A DNA stretch of 64,000 nt from Emiliania huxleyi CCMP1516 (GCF_000372725.1 NW_005201349.1:263159-327158); one strand, 5' to 3'; numbered from the stretch's first letter, positions 20,323 to 31,165 are shown. A program made the numbers and translations. The notes: generated from the letters alone by a model not told the origin.

Positions 20323-20749
20323 ACCCGCGAGGATGGCTGTGTGTTTGCCTCCCCGACTCGGACGGCCGCCTCAGAGGGCGGGAGTGCTTCCTATCGCCCT
20401 CTCACCCGCGGGTGATGGCCGAGTCCACGGAGCCGCACGCTGCCTCTCCTTCGACGCAAGGCTCCGACTTCTATAGAGAAAACCCCATCTGCACCAGCGT
20501 TTTAAAGTGAAATCGTCAAGAGAAATCGATGCCCCGGGCTGGGCTTTGGGGTAGGCAGCCACCTTTTTGAAGGTGAGGCGTATCTGCCGACCTGTGAAGA
20601 CGCTTTACTTGCGAGCAGTGCGTCGACCAGATGGCGCGAGGGCACCGCAACATGGCTAAGGAGGCAGGGAAGCTTCTGCTCCGAGACGGCCGCTCAGGAC
20701 CGCAAAATGGTGTTCCTGAAGGTTGTGTTAGTCGGGCTGGCCAGTCCCC
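20323..20749. other. Intergenic, nothing recognised
   Basis: Possible upstream exons of the minus-strand sulfotransferase-like gene would lie here, but I could not identify a PAPS loop. No other feature. Confidence 0.4.
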
Positions 20750-20830
20750 GGGGCCTGACGGTCCAATGTTTCCCTCAAGAGGACTTCTCCCCTACCCCAC
20801 CCTTCCACTTTAGATGTGTCGGACCATAGG
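20750..20830 (+). repeat. Dispersed ~90-bp element, copy 2
   Basis: Second copy of the element at 3268-3357, sharing GGGGCCTGACGGTCCAATG and CACTTTAGATGTGTCGGACC. It lies 80 bases upstream of the NSF-like start codon, so it probably forms part of that promoter or 5' UTR. Confidence 0.7.
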
Positions 20831-20909
20831 AGCCGGAACCCAGCTGGGTTTGCCGCGGCATCTCGCCACTCGCCGACCGAGCCGGGTTTGCCAGTGCATT
20901 TCGCACCCG

Positions 20910-21946
20910 ATGGCTGCACCGCGCTTCCTCCTCGCCGCCGCCGGCCCGCTGTTCGCCGCCGCCTGGACGGCGCCGTCCCTCCGCCACGCTGCTGGACTGG
21001 GCCCGCGCGCGGGACTGCCAATCGCGGCGGCGCCGACGCCGTTCACCTCAGACAGTTCGCCGAACGTGCTCTCAGTCCCACCAAACGCGGCCGACGCCTC
21101 CGGCGCCGGCCCTCCGGTACTTGATGCGCTGTGCGCGGCGGCGACGCGCGCGGTGGTCGAGTCCACGGGTGAGGGCGGTGAGTCGAGCGGCTCGGGCCGG
21201 CCAGAGTGGGCGCGTTGGCCTCACACTCGCCGTGCCCCACTGCAAGCCCGTAGAAGAAACACTCGTCGCACACCGGTCCGCAGGGCACATGGTGCGACAA
21301 GGAGCTGCTCGCGGCGGTGCGCCAGGCGGCGGACCGGGTGGGCGCGGCCACATCGGAGGGCGGAGCGTGGGCGCGGCTGTGGGAGGAGGCGGGCGGCGAG
21401 TGCGCGGCCGCGACGCTGCGCGTGGCTGGCGGCGACGACTGGGACCTGCTGCTCCACCTGTTCAGTGGTGGCAGCGCCGAGGGCAGTGCGGTGCGGGTGC
21501 GGCACGCGGACGGCAGCGGACGACGCACGAGCTCGGTGCAGGCTTGGCGTGTGCTCCGCTGAATCGAGCGTTGTCTGTCTGCAGGCGTGCTCTCTCTCCT
21601 CCGCCCGCTCGTCGGCTCCGCGACGGTGTCCAAGCTGCGGCCGTCTGGAGAGTTGGTCGGCTCGCCGCGCAAGCTCGGTGCGGCCACGAGCGGCGCGCTG
21701 CTGCAGATCGGAGGGCCGGTCCAGGAGTACGCGGCGGCGGGAGGCTCGTCGGCCCTGCTCGAGGCCCTCCTCCTCCGCTGCGATGGACACGTCCAGCACA
21801 TGCGCCGGTGACACGTCAGAGACACGTCCAAGACTTGTCTGTCCGCAGGTGATCCTCCGACACCCCCTCCACTCGGAAAGCGACGAGGCGCTGCCATCCG
21901 ACCCGCCGCCCCTCTCGCCCGCCTCGCGCTCCATCTTTGTCGACCG

Positions 21947-21979
<33 letters not shown>

Positions 21980-24006
21980 CGTGTCAGCGGCGAGTGGCGC
22001 AGGCTCGCTCGGCGACGCGCTCTCCGGCTCGGTCGGCGGCCTCGAGGCGCAGCTCGACGCGATCGTGCGGCGGGTGCTCGCTTCCCGCGCTGACCCAGCT
22101 GCCGCGCGCCGGCTGGGCATCTCGCACGTGCGCGGCATCCTCCTCTCGGGTCCTCCCGGCTGCGGCAAGACACTGCTTGCGCGCGAGCTGGCGCGGTCGC
22201 TGGGCGCGCGCGAGCCGCAGGTGGTCAACGGCCCCGAGATCCTCGACAAGTTTGTGGGCGAGGCGGAGGCCAAGGTCCGCGAGCTCTTCGCGCCGGCCGA
22301 GGCGGAGTGGGACGCGGCCGGCGACGCTTCGGCGTTGCACGTCATCATCCTCGATGAGATGGACGCGATCGCCAAGAAGCGAGGCTCCGCGAGTGGAGAT
22401 GCGTCCGGGGTGCGCGACTCTGTGGTGAACCAGCTCCTCTCCAAGATGGACGGCGTCGTCGAGGCGGGAAACGTCCTCGTCGTCGGCCTCACAAACAGGC
22501 CCGAGCTGCTCGACGAGGCCCTCCTCCGGCCCGGCCGGCTCGAGGTGCAGCTGAAGGTGGAGCTGCCCGACGCCGAAGGGAGGAGGGACATCCTCCGCAT
22601 CCACACGCGCGCGATGCGCCAGAACGGCGCTCTCTCCGCCGCCGCCGCCGCCGCCATCGACGCGCCGCCCGACGGCGACGCGGCCGCCTCTCTCTCCGCA
22701 AAGACGGAGCACTTTTCGGGCGCCGAGCTGGCGGGGCTCGTCCGCTCCGCCGCCTCATTCGCCCTCGACCGCGCCGCAGCGGACGCGGCCAGCGACGCCG
22801 CCGCGCCGCCCGCGACGGTGGACTTGCGCGACCTGGAGCGTGCGCTGCGCGAGGTGCGGCCCGCCCTCGGGATGGTTTCGACTCGTATCGCTGACTCATG
22901 CATCGCCCGAGGTGACGCCTAGGTCCGGCCCGCCCTCGGGAAGCGGTCCGAGGCGCTGGCGATGCGGTACGCGAGGCACGGCGTCGGCTGCCGCGCGCAC
23001 GCGCCCGCGAGGAGGGCGTTGCGCCGCCTCTGCGTCCCGACGGCCGGCGCCGCCGTCCGATCCGCACTGCTGGTGGGCGAGGCCCGTGGCGCAGGCACGT
23101 CGGCGCTCGCGGCGTGGGCCGCTGCCGAGGCGGTCGCTGCGGGGGAGGCCGAGGCCGCATCGTTCGTCTCGTTTGCCGAGTTGGTCGAGCGGTGTGGCGG
23201 CGACGAGGGGGGTGGCGGCGCGCTGAGCGCGGCGCTGGGCGACGCTTTTCGGGAGGCGCGCGCGCAGCGGAGAGCTGTCCTTCCCGCGGAACCTTCCCTG
23301 AGAACCTTCCCTCCGAACCTTCTCTGAACCTTCCTGTAGGCGCGCGCGCAGCGGAGAGCTGTCCTCGTCGTGGACGACGCCGACGCGCTCCTCGCCGCCT
23401 CGCCGCTCGCCGCCGCCACGCTGCGCTCGCTGCTGCGCGAGCCGCTCAAGGCGGCCAGCCACGCGAGTTGGTCTGTGCTGGTCTGTGCGCCGTTTTCGTG
23501 TGATGCGCCTCGCACACACTCCGTTCTAGGCGGTCGGCCACGCGATTGCGCGCGCGCCCTACGCGCCCGCAGTGGGAGGCGCGGTTGCCGCTCCCGACGG
23601 CGACGGCGATGAGCCGGGCGCGCCGACGCTGGTCGTGCTGGCCACATGCGTCGGCGGCGGCGCTGCGGCGTTGGCAGGCATCTTCGACGCGTCGATCGCG
23701 GTGCCGCTGTTGCGCGGCGAGGAATCGGCCGACGCGCTGCGCGCCTCGCCTTCGAACCCGCTCTGCGGCGACGCGATCGAGCTGGCCGCCGCCGCAGCGG
23801 CGGCGGCGGAGGAGGCGGCGCGGCGCGACGGCGTCCCGGTGCGCCGCTTGTTCCGGGCGGCCGACCGCGCGCGGGCGCTCGCGGCGGCGGACGCCGCGAG
23901 CGGCGACGCTGTGGCGGACGCCGAGGCGTGCGCCGCGGCCGGCCTGAGCATCGAGGCGGCACTGCAGCTTGCAGCGTTCGAGGAGGAGTGGGCTGCACTG
24001 CTGTGA
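20910..24006 (+). CDS. NSF-like AAA ATPase, degenerate second ring
   Basis: Seven exons by my model: 20910-21209, 21284-21530, 21585-21763, 21849-22853, 22923-23255, 23340-23450, 23530-24006 (about 883 residues). Exon 4 holds the AAA D1 domain: GILLSGPPGCGKTLLARELA (Walker A), HVIILDEMDAIAKKRG (Walker B) and NRPELLDEALLRPGRLEVQL (second region of homology), closest in form to NSF, which disassembles SNARE complexes. The D2 region follows (RSALLVGEARGAGTSALAAW; VLVVDDADALLA) but lacks the Walker A lysine, so it probably binds nucleotide poorly. Unlike NSF it opens with a hydrophobic leader (MAAPRFLLAAAGPLFAAAWT), suggesting ER or plastid targeting. Exon 1/2 junction is the least certain. Confidence 0.8.
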
Positions 24007-24013
24007 GGTGAAG

Positions 24014-24062
24014 AGTACTAGCCCGCCTCAACCCACTTTACCCATGTGCATACTATTATACT
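24014..24062 (+). repeat. Dispersed 47-bp sequence, copy 1
   Basis: AGTACTAGCCCGCCTCAACC ... GTGCATACTATTATACT is repeated at 55991-56039 with three differences. It starts 8 bases after the NSF-like stop codon and ends at the fold-back element. It could be a 3'-end processing signal or an insertion-site preference. Confidence 0.75.
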
Positions 24063-25700
24063 CATACATGGAAATCTCTGCGCAACATCGGAAGATCCTT
24101 GGACTGTAGATCGTAGATGCCTTTTAGAGATCTCTTAAGTGGCAAATCTCCTGCCAAGAGCTGCAGTAGATTGAAGAACTGGTGGAGGCAAATCTTCTCC
24201 GGTGTAGATGCTCGAGAGGAGTCTGAGATCTCGCGTTTGGTGCGTGCAGTCGCTTGAGATCTTGCGACAGAGGTGGAGATTCTGACTTCGCGCCAAAGGC
24301 GCCTAGAGATCGTGTGGGCCGACTGGAGATTGCAAAATGGCGCGAAAAGAGGGTGGAGATCCTTTTGCATTGTGAATGAGTCCATAGCGCATCTCCTTGA
24401 AGGTTTGAGCCCCCCTCCTCCCCCGGGCCCCCGAATCGACAGTGGAGATTGGAGATTGGAGATGGAGATCGGAGATCTGACTGAATCCGGCCTAAGATGA
24501 CGACGTTGGAGATTGGAGATTGAAGATGGAGATCGGAGATCTTTTGGATCCGGCCTAAGATATAGCGACGCTGGAGATTGGAGAGTACTGGAGAGATGGA
24601 GATCGGAGCCCCCCAGCCCCTAGTGGTGTCTCATCGATTTTTTTGTTTTGTTTTTAGATAAAGGTCTGTGCGCGGACGGCCCGGGGAGCCTGCGGCGCCA
24701 TTTTAATCTGCGCTCCTCTTTATGGCCTGCGGCGCCTGGCTTGAGCTTGGAAGTGTAAACGAGTCCGCCAGGGCGGTCTGCAAACACGAAGCGCGCTGCG
24801 CGGCGCGCGCGGTCTACGCCGAACTGGGGGCGGTATCATGGTTCACGCTGCCAACTCGGCAAATAGGCTCGCCGACATAGACCGCGTACATAGACCGCGC
24901 GCGCAGCGCGCTCCGTTTGCAGACCGCCCTGGCGGACTCGTTTACACTTCCAAGCTCAAGCCAGGCGCCGCAGGCCATAAAGAGGAGCGCAGATTAAAAT
25001 GGCGCCGCAGGCTCCCCGGGCCGTCCGCGCACAGACCACAGGAAAAAACAAAAATCTATAAAACATCTATCAACACCACTAGGGGGTGGGTGGGCTCCGA
25101 TCTCCCCATCTCCAATATTCTCTAATCCACAGCGTCGTCATCTTAGGCCGGGGATCCAGTCAGATCTCCGATCTCCATCTTCAATCTCCAATCTCCAACG
25201 TCGTCATCTTAGGCCGGATCAGATCTCCGATCTCCATCTCCAATCTCCAATCTCCAATCTCGATTCGGGGGCCCGGGGGAGGAGGGGGGCTCAAACCTTC
25301 AAGGAGATGCAATTTGGATTCATTCACACTGACCATCTCTCATCTCCAATCTCCAATCTTCTACTTGGCCACTGTCGCCGCCGGCAGCAATCTACGACCT
25401 CCATTTTCAATCTTCGATCTCACATCTGGGGCGGATGGCTGGGCGCTAGGATCTACAATCTGCATTCTCCATCTCCTATCTCCACATTTTGGCCCTGTTG
25501 CTGCTCAGAGCGATCTGCAATCCACAATCTCAATCTTCGATCTTTAGTCTTGAATGGGGAACCGGACAGGACGGATCTACTGGCGAGACTTGGGCGTGTC
25601 CGTGTGAGAGATCCGCTAGGATCTCCAGTCTTAATCTACTATCTCTACCCCAACGATCTACTGGTCTTGCGCAGAGATTTCCATTACTCATTATACCACT
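24050..25700. mobile_element. Fold-back element, ~1.65 kb, with GGAGATT repeats
   Basis: The two halves are inverted copies around about 24860. The best arms are 24410-24815 and 24885-25305, near-perfect for long stretches (for example CGGACGGCCCGGGGAGCCTG with its complement). The outer ends carry ATGGAAATCTCTGCGCAA near 24069 and its complement near 25670-25688. Much of each arm is made of short purine repeats (GGAGATTGGAGATGGAGATC). No transposase frame is present, so it would be non-autonomous. Left of it is the dispersed 47-bp sequence. Confidence 0.85.
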
Positions 25701-26044
25701 AGTACCGTAATAGTGCACACACATATACAACGATGGGGCTTTTATCGAAAGGAAAGGCCGCGGGCCCAATGGGATTGGCCCTCGTGCCCCTGGCGGGCGC
25801 GGGGGCGGGGGGGTGAGAGCGTTGTCCGTTGACTGGGACACGACCCTATGCGCTATGGCAACGAGAAGCCGGCGCATCACTCGGCCGCAGCGCTCTGTTT
25901 TATGTGTACACGTACAACCTTTAGCTTCCTGGGAGAAACAGCCCATAACTCGTGTATTTGTATCACTCGCGCAGAAAGGCCGGCGGACGAATGTATCGGT
26001 ACGTATGCTGTCGGGGCTGGCAGAGGGAGCGCCTCTGAGGTCGG
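25701..26044. other. Intergenic, nothing recognised
   Basis: Right flank of the fold-back element and 3' flank of the RING ORF. No supported feature. Confidence 0.4.
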
Positions 26045-26626
26045 CTATGATAATTGTGCGATGGCCGATGGCCCACACGCTAGAACCGGGCTAACCAGGA
26101 GGCCAACACTCGACCCTCTCACACATCTCAAGGAGGTCGAGCTACTCGCCGTCTCCGCAGCAGTGGCGAGTCCGCATGGGCTGGCCTCGCGCTCCTTGTC
26201 TCCTGGCTTCAAACCCGCCAGCCTCGATGTTGGCCGCGCCGTCGAGCTCAGCCGGCGGCCTGGAGCTGCTCGCCGCGGCACTGCGGAGAGCTGCCCCGAC
26301 GGCGTGTCCACGTCGAGCACGAGCGGCTCGCGGCACATCGGGCAGGATGGAGTGCGGGCGATCCAGTCGGCGATACAGTCGCGGCAGAAGACGTGCGCGC
26401 AGGAGGTCGACACCGGGCTGCAGGAGGCGTTCAACAGCTCGAGGACGGCGCATTCATCGCCGAGCTTGGTCGTCGTTGGACGCGCCGAGCTCGTTGGCGT
26501 TGGACGCGCCAGACGGGTCCTCGTCCGCTTCGTCGTAAGGTAAGGTAAGGTAAGGTAAACTTCTCCACACACACGAGGTGGTGGGGCAAGGGGGGGCAAC
26601 CCTCGCTTCGTCGCAAATTCTAACAT
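26045..26626 (-). CDS. RING-like zinc-finger ORF with an incomplete first Cys pair
   Basis: The core reads GDECAVLELLNASCSPVSTS then CAHVFCRDCIADWIARTPSC and PMCREPL, a C3HC4 RING finger (E3 ubiquitin ligase type) except that the second cysteine of the first pair is absent: CAVL where CxxC is expected. All later ligands (C-H-C-C-C-C) are present. The N-terminal part is translated (TTACC)n tandem repeat near 26540-26560 and is not convincing protein, so the true start or an upstream exon is unknown. Could be a diverged gene or a decaying copy. Confidence 0.5.
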   Translation of the reverse strand: MLEFATKRGLPPLAPPPRVCGEVYLTLPYLTTKRTRTRLARPTPTSSARPTTTKLGDECAVLELLNASCSPVSTSCAHVFCRDCIADWIARTPSCPMCREPLVLDVDTPSGQLSAVPRRAAPGRRLSSTARPTSRLAGLKPGDKEREASPCGLATAAETASSSTSLRCVRGSSVGLLVSPVLACGPSAIAQLS

Positions 26627-26728
26627 CGCGTGACACAATCACGCCTCACATCCTGTTATTCTACTAATCGAAAGAAAGAAAATAGAAAACGGAGAGGATC
26701 TCGTGAATCGTAGCCTGTCTCTAGTCTC

Positions 26729-26830
26729 AAAGAAAGAAAGAGAGCGGACAACCCAAGGGAGGGATGGGAGTTGGGAGGACGGCACGCCGCCACCCCACAC
26801 GGGCGGGGATTTGAAGGAGAGGAGTGTGTG
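26729..26830 (-). repeat. Dispersed pyrimidine-rich element, copy 1
   Basis: On the minus strand it reads CACACTCCTCTCCTTCAAAT ... TGGCGGCGTGCCGTCCTCCC ... CCCTCCCTTGGGTTGTC and a TTTC tract. It matches 29158-29244 and 36186-36256 (plus orientation). All three lie 90-270 bases outside the 5' end of a minus-strand gene. Confidence 0.7.
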
Positions 26831-27076
26831 GTGTTAGCCATCGCCTAAAGCGTAAAGGCCCTACGCGCGGCGTGATCTCTAACTCTATGTGTATGTAGTT
26901 CCTTTCCTGCCACCGGTCATGTGCCCATGTGGCATGTGCAGGAGTACGGTAGGGCGAGTGCGTTCCGTGCGGTGCTCAGACGAGGTCCACGGGCGGCTTT
27001 TCCCGTGGGGCCTTCTTCCGCCGCCACACATGGTTGCCACTGCGGTCTGCGCCAGCAGTCTTCTTCGGCGCGTGGG

Positions 27077-29083
27077 CTAGGCCGCCTCCCGCGCCTTCGC
27101 CCTCGCAGCGGCCGCCGAGACGCGCCTCGCCTTGGCTGCGGCGAGCGCCGCCTCGGCCGCCGCCTCCTCCGCCGCCGCGGCCTCCTCCTCCTCTTCTGCC
27201 GCTGCCACAGCCGCAGCCTTCGCCTCAGCCTGCCGGCGCGCCTCCGCTGCCGCCTCCTCGCCCTCCTCCTCGGCCGCCTCCGCCGTCTCCTCGCCGCCCT
27301 CCTCCTCGCTCTCCTCCTCGTCCTCCTCCTCGGCCGCCTCCTCGGCCGCCTCCGCCGTCTCCTCGTCGCCCTCCTCCTCGCTCGCCTCGCCCGCCGCCTC
27401 TCCCAGCGCCTCCGCCAACCCCTCGACCGACGTCTCCGGCGTGATGCCGAACCGGATCCTGTCCTCGTGGAGCTCCGCGAGAAGCTTGAGCAGCCCCTCC
27501 CTGTCCAACGGCGCGGGCTTGGCTGCGGCTGCCTCTGCCGGCGCCTCGGACTCCTGCGACGGCCCAGCCCCGCCGCTCCCGCCGCCCTTCTTCTTCTTCT
27601 TGCCCTTCTTGCCCTTGGCGCGCTTCTCCGCCTCGACCTCCGCCAGCAGCTCCTCGGCGTGCCGCGCCGCCTCCTTCTCCTCCGCCGCCCTCTGCGCCGC
27701 CCTCTCCGCCGCGCCCGCAGCCCATGCCGCCTCCTTCGCCGCCGCCTCGGCCGCCGCCTCGGCCGCCGCATGCTCCTCGAGGACGCGCACGCACTCGGCG
27801 TGGCCCTTCCACTTGGCCCATTGCAGCGCAGTCATGCCGTTCTTTGAGCGCAGCGTCGTGTCTGCGCCCGCCCGCAGCAAGCGGAGCACCACGGCGGGGT
27901 GGCCGTAGTAGGCGGCATACATCAGAGCGGTGCGGTGATCGTCGTTGTCCTGCAAGTCGATCTCCGAGCCGTGCCGGATCAGCGTCTCAACCACCCGCTC
28001 GTGACCTTTGAAGGCGGCCTCCATCAGCGCAGTGACGCCGTTGTTGTGCTTCTGGTCGACCTCCGCGCCGTGCCGCACTGCCAGCTCGACCAGCTTCTCG
28101 TGGTCGTTGGTGGCGGCGAACATCAGCGCGGAGCAACCGTTGCTGTTCTCCAACAAGACATCCGCACCGCGCCGCAGAAGCGCCTCGGCCAGCCCCGCGT
28201 GGCCATCGGCCATTGCGAGCACCAGAAGCGTCATGCCGCTCACACGGGAGCCGTCACGAAAGGTGCAAAAGAAAGGGGCGTCAACCTGCCCGCCACCGTC
28301 GAGCCACGCCAGCACCGGCGCCTCTTCGCCTCGCTCAGCCGCTTCCACGACCTCCTCTGGCACCGCCTCGCTGCCCGGCGCGGCCTCCGCACCGCCCTCG
28401 CCGATCGAAGCAGAGGCCGCGGCACTGGCGCCCGCCGCCGCCTCGCCTGTGGGTGCGCCGCTCGCCCCTGCGCCGCCCGCCTCGGCCGATGGCGCCTTGC
28501 TGCGCGCCGCCGCCACCTCGCCGAGATACGTCCTGAAGGCCTCGACGCACTCGGTGTGGCCCTCCTCCTTGGCAATCTGCAGCGCTGTCGCACCGACCAC
28601 GTTGCGCAGCTTCATGTCTGCGCCCGCCCGCAACAAGCGAAGCACCACCGCGGGATGGCCGTAGAGGGCGGCGAGCATCAGTGCGGTGCCGCCGAGATTG
28701 CACTGCAGGTCGATCTCCGCGCCGTGCCGCAGCAGCATCTCGGCCACCTGCTCGTGGCCGTTGGCGGCGGCGACCGTCAGCGCCGTACAGCCTTCGCCAT
28801 CGCGCGCGTCCGCCTCCGCGCCGCGATTCAGCAGCAGTTCGACCAGCTGCTTGTGACCGCGACCGGCGGCGATCATCAGGAGCGTCCAGGCATGCACCCC
28901 GCCACGCACGCACGTCGCGTCAGCCCGCCCATCCCCGGCGAGCCACGTCTGCACCACGCCCACCTTGCCGTTCTCCGCCGCCGCCTCGATCCTTTTCGGC
29001 AGCGAGAGCGGCGCAGCAGTAGCCGCCGTTGAAGCGTGCCCGCGCCGGGGCGCGGCCGAGCCAGCCTTCGTCCGGCCGGGCAT
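27077..29083 (-). CDS. Ankyrin-repeat protein with acidic/basic coiled tail
   Basis: A single exon of 668 residues. Two blocks of ankyrin repeats are visible, about residues 60-185 and 265-460, with units such as GCTALTVAAANGHEQVAEML and GVTALMEAAFKGHERVVETL. They are linked by an Ala/Gly-rich spacer. After the repeats comes an Ala/Glu helical tail with a strongly basic patch (KGKKGKKKKKGGG, a possible nuclear signal) and long Glu runs. The two ankyrin blocks are similar at their ends (YGHPAVVLRLLRAGAD occurs in each), suggesting internal duplication. It is probably a protein-binding scaffold; no enzymatic domain is present. Confidence 0.9.
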   Translation of the reverse strand: MPGRTKAGSAAPRRGHASTAATAAPLSLPKRIEAAAENGKVGVVQTWLAGDGRADATCVRGGVHAWTLLMIAAGRGHKQLVELLLNRGAEADARDGEGCTALTVAAANGHEQVAEMLLRHGAEIDLQCNLGGTALMLAALYGHPAVVLRLLRAGADMKLRNVVGATALQIAKEEGHTECVEAFRTYLGEVAAARSKAPSAEAGGAGASGAPTGEAAAGASAAASASIGEGGAEAAPGSEAVPEEVVEAAERGEEAPVLAWLDGGGQVDAPFFCTFRDGSRVSGMTLLVLAMADGHAGLAEALLRRGADVLLENSNGCSALMFAATNDHEKLVELAVRHGAEVDQKHNNGVTALMEAAFKGHERVVETLIRHGSEIDLQDNDDHRTALMYAAYYGHPAVVLRLLRAGADTTLRSKNGMTALQWAKWKGHAECVRVLEEHAAAEAAAEAAAKEAAWAAGAAERAAQRAAEEKEAARHAEELLAEVEAEKRAKGKKGKKKKKGGGSGGAGPSQESEAPAEAAAAKPAPLDREGLLKLLAELHEDRIRFGITPETSVEGLAEALGEAAGEASEEEGDEETAEAAEEAAEEEDEEESEEEGGEETAEAAEEEGEEAAAEARRQAEAKAAAVAAAEEEEEAAAAEEAAAEAALAAAKARRVSAAAARAKAREAA

Positions 29084-29157
29084 TCAGAGGGGCGGGTTGC
29101 GGATAGCGCGTCCTCCCGCGCTGCTTCGAAAAAAGAAAATTAAGCAAAGTGGCGTTG

Positions 29158-29244
29158 ACACACTCTCTCTTAAAATCCCTGTGTGGTGGCGGCGTGCCGT
29201 CCTCCCATCCCTCCCTTGGGTTGTCTGTTTTCTTTCTTTCTTTA
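29158..29244 (+). repeat. Dispersed pyrimidine-rich element, copy 2
   Basis: ACACTCTCTCTTAAAATCCC ... GGCGGCGTGCCGTCCTCCCA ... CCTTGGGTTGTCTG followed by (TTTC)n. It lies 75 bases upstream of the ankyrin gene start, in opposite orientation to that gene. Confidence 0.7.
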
Positions 29245-29439
29245 CACTCTCTCTCCCGCGCCAGGCTTCGAAAAAAGACTTTTGTGGCTCGCGTAGTGCG
29301 AAAAAAAGTAGCTCGAATTGGACACCAGCGCGGCGCAGTAGTCGGCAAGTGTGATCTGTGATCTGAAGGTCGGCGTCCCGCGGACATTGTACACGAGGCT
29401 GTGCCCGGTGCCGAACCTGTCGGACCTTAAGACAGACAG

Positions 29440-30764
29440 CGTTGTAGTATAAGTTGTAGATCCGCGCCTCCGCAAAGCGCCGCGCCGAGGCCTCGCTCGT
29501 CGCGGGCCGCGACGATTGCGATGCTTTGGTTGGGGGTTCACCGCCTGAGCGGTTCTTGGCGAGCGCGAGCGCAGGATCCGTCTTGAATCCGTTGGCCCAG
29601 GCGCGGAGGTGATCAAAGGCGGTTTCGCCGATCACAAAGGGGACTACTTAGCACGAGTGACATCAGCGCGGCCCCCAGCAGAGAGACGAGCCCGAGGAGG
29701 AAGAGGGCTGCCGATGGGGTAGGGCAGGGAAGGGCTCAGGCTCGGTGCGCATGTGAGTGCAGGAGGGCGGCCGGCCGAAGGAGACGTGGCGAGGGGGGAA
29801 AGACGGGGTGGGGAGGGTGTAGGCGAGTGAGAGCACGGTAGGATTGGAGTTCAAAGGCGCGCCGGGCGGAGCGATGCAAAAGAAGGCGATGCTCGTCTGG
29901 GTCTTGAAGAGCACAAGGCGGCCGCTTGTGCTCTGGGCGCGCAGGACCGTGTACGAAAAGTCGCTCAGCTTCCCCGGGTGGCCGCTCTTCAGCAGATTGG
30001 TCTGCTGCTGAGGCTCGTGGAGCCGGATCGTCGAAGAGCCGTCTTCTGCGCCCCCAAGTAGTACGAGGTCTGGAGGCGGAGCCAGTTGACATGGTGCTCA
30101 TTGTTGCCGCCATAATACTCTGCAAACATCGCAAAGGGCGCATTCTCCGCCCACACCTTCGGTCCCCGCCCCGATGGAGCAGGAACTCGGCGATGGCGGC
30201 GGAGAAGACCGCGCCGCCGTGCAGGTCCATCCCGAAGTCGCCCTTCGTCGCGCAGCACCTTGGCAGGACCGGCATCATATTGAGCATTATCGCGTCAAGC
30301 GGAAGGGGAAGGTGAACCACCGCAGGTAGTCGGTCTTCTCATCGATCAGGCTGCCAGGCCGGCGCGTCCACGGAAACACCATCTACGGCGGCGGTGGCCA
30401 GGTGGGCCGGCGGCGATGGTAGCGGCGGGGCTGCCAGGGCGTCGGTGGCACTAACCTGCGCGACGGGGTCTTCATGATGAAGCTGAAGCTCAGCGGGATA
30501 TTCAGGTCAAACCAGCGCTCGAAAGCTATGTTCGCGATCTTGGTCGGTGCGAAAGCGTACACGCTCACGGTCTCGCGGTCGTCTTGGAGCAGGGCGTCCT
30601 TAACCAGCCAGCGCTTTTGCCACTCCCAAGCGCCTGCCCGCGCAAGCAACGGGTGTGAGAGCAAGAAGAGGGCGCTGTGGGCGCAAAAGCGGACGAACAG
30701 AAAATCATCCAGCTCCGTGACAACACCGGCTTGCGTTGCCCTTGCTCTTTTTTTGATTTTGCAG
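29440..30764 (-). CDS. Unrecognised spliced gene
   Basis: Several coding-like pieces lie in order on the minus strand but in different frames, each bounded by plausible splice sites. They include TELDDFLFVRFCAHSALFLL and WQKRWLVKDALLQDDRETVS ending LNIPLSFSFIMKT (about 30720-30470), PGSLIDEKTDYLRWFTFPFR (30382-30300), DLHGGAVFSAAIAEFLLHRG (about 30240-30170), NAPFAMFAEYYGGNNEHHVN (about 30150-30070), KLSDFSYTVLRAQSTSGRLV then KTQTSIAFFC (about 29985-29870), and ETAFDHLRAWANGFKTDPAL (about 29635-29560). Composition and continuity suggest a real protein, but I do not recognise a family and do not give exact exon limits. The 5' end may extend to about 31100. Confidence 0.4.
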
Positions 30765-31165
30765 GACAGCTCCCGTGTGCAAGGACTTTTGCCTCTCCGC
30801 CGCCGCCTCCGGCTCCGCCGCGCGGCCGGCCGCCGCCGCCCTCGCTCTTCCTTCCGCCGCCCTCCATGAGACGTGTCAAAAGAAAAACACTTGCGTTGAC
30901 ATGCACGGTGCTCGGTGGTACATATCTTTTCAAGTCAACTCCCCATCCCCGTGGCTCCCCACACTCCACAGCTCTCGACACTCGCTCGCGTCTAGCTTGC
31001 GGGCAAGGCGGCGTGCGGGCAACCACCCCTCGCATGGACGATCGGCCGTCGATCCCGAGGTACGAGGGTCGTCGGTTGAGCATGCTAGGGAGCCTGGCGA
31101 TGGACGCCACCGCGACCCCTCGCCGTCTAGTGTCCTTCGCGACCAGCTAGGCCGTTCCTGCCCCC

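Noticed and set aside
21043..22903. Long minus-strand frames opposite the NSF-like gene
   Set aside because: Ser/Arg-rich antisense of GC-rich codons; AAA motifs lie on the plus strand.
24062..25702. Small ORFs within the 24-25.7 kb fold-back element
   Set aside because: They translate GGAGATT-type repeats (SPISNLQSPI) and occur as inverted copies.
27132..27908. Ser/Ala-rich plus-strand frame opposite the ankyrin gene
   Set aside because: Antisense of Glu/Ala codons; the ankyrin consensus on minus is unambiguous.
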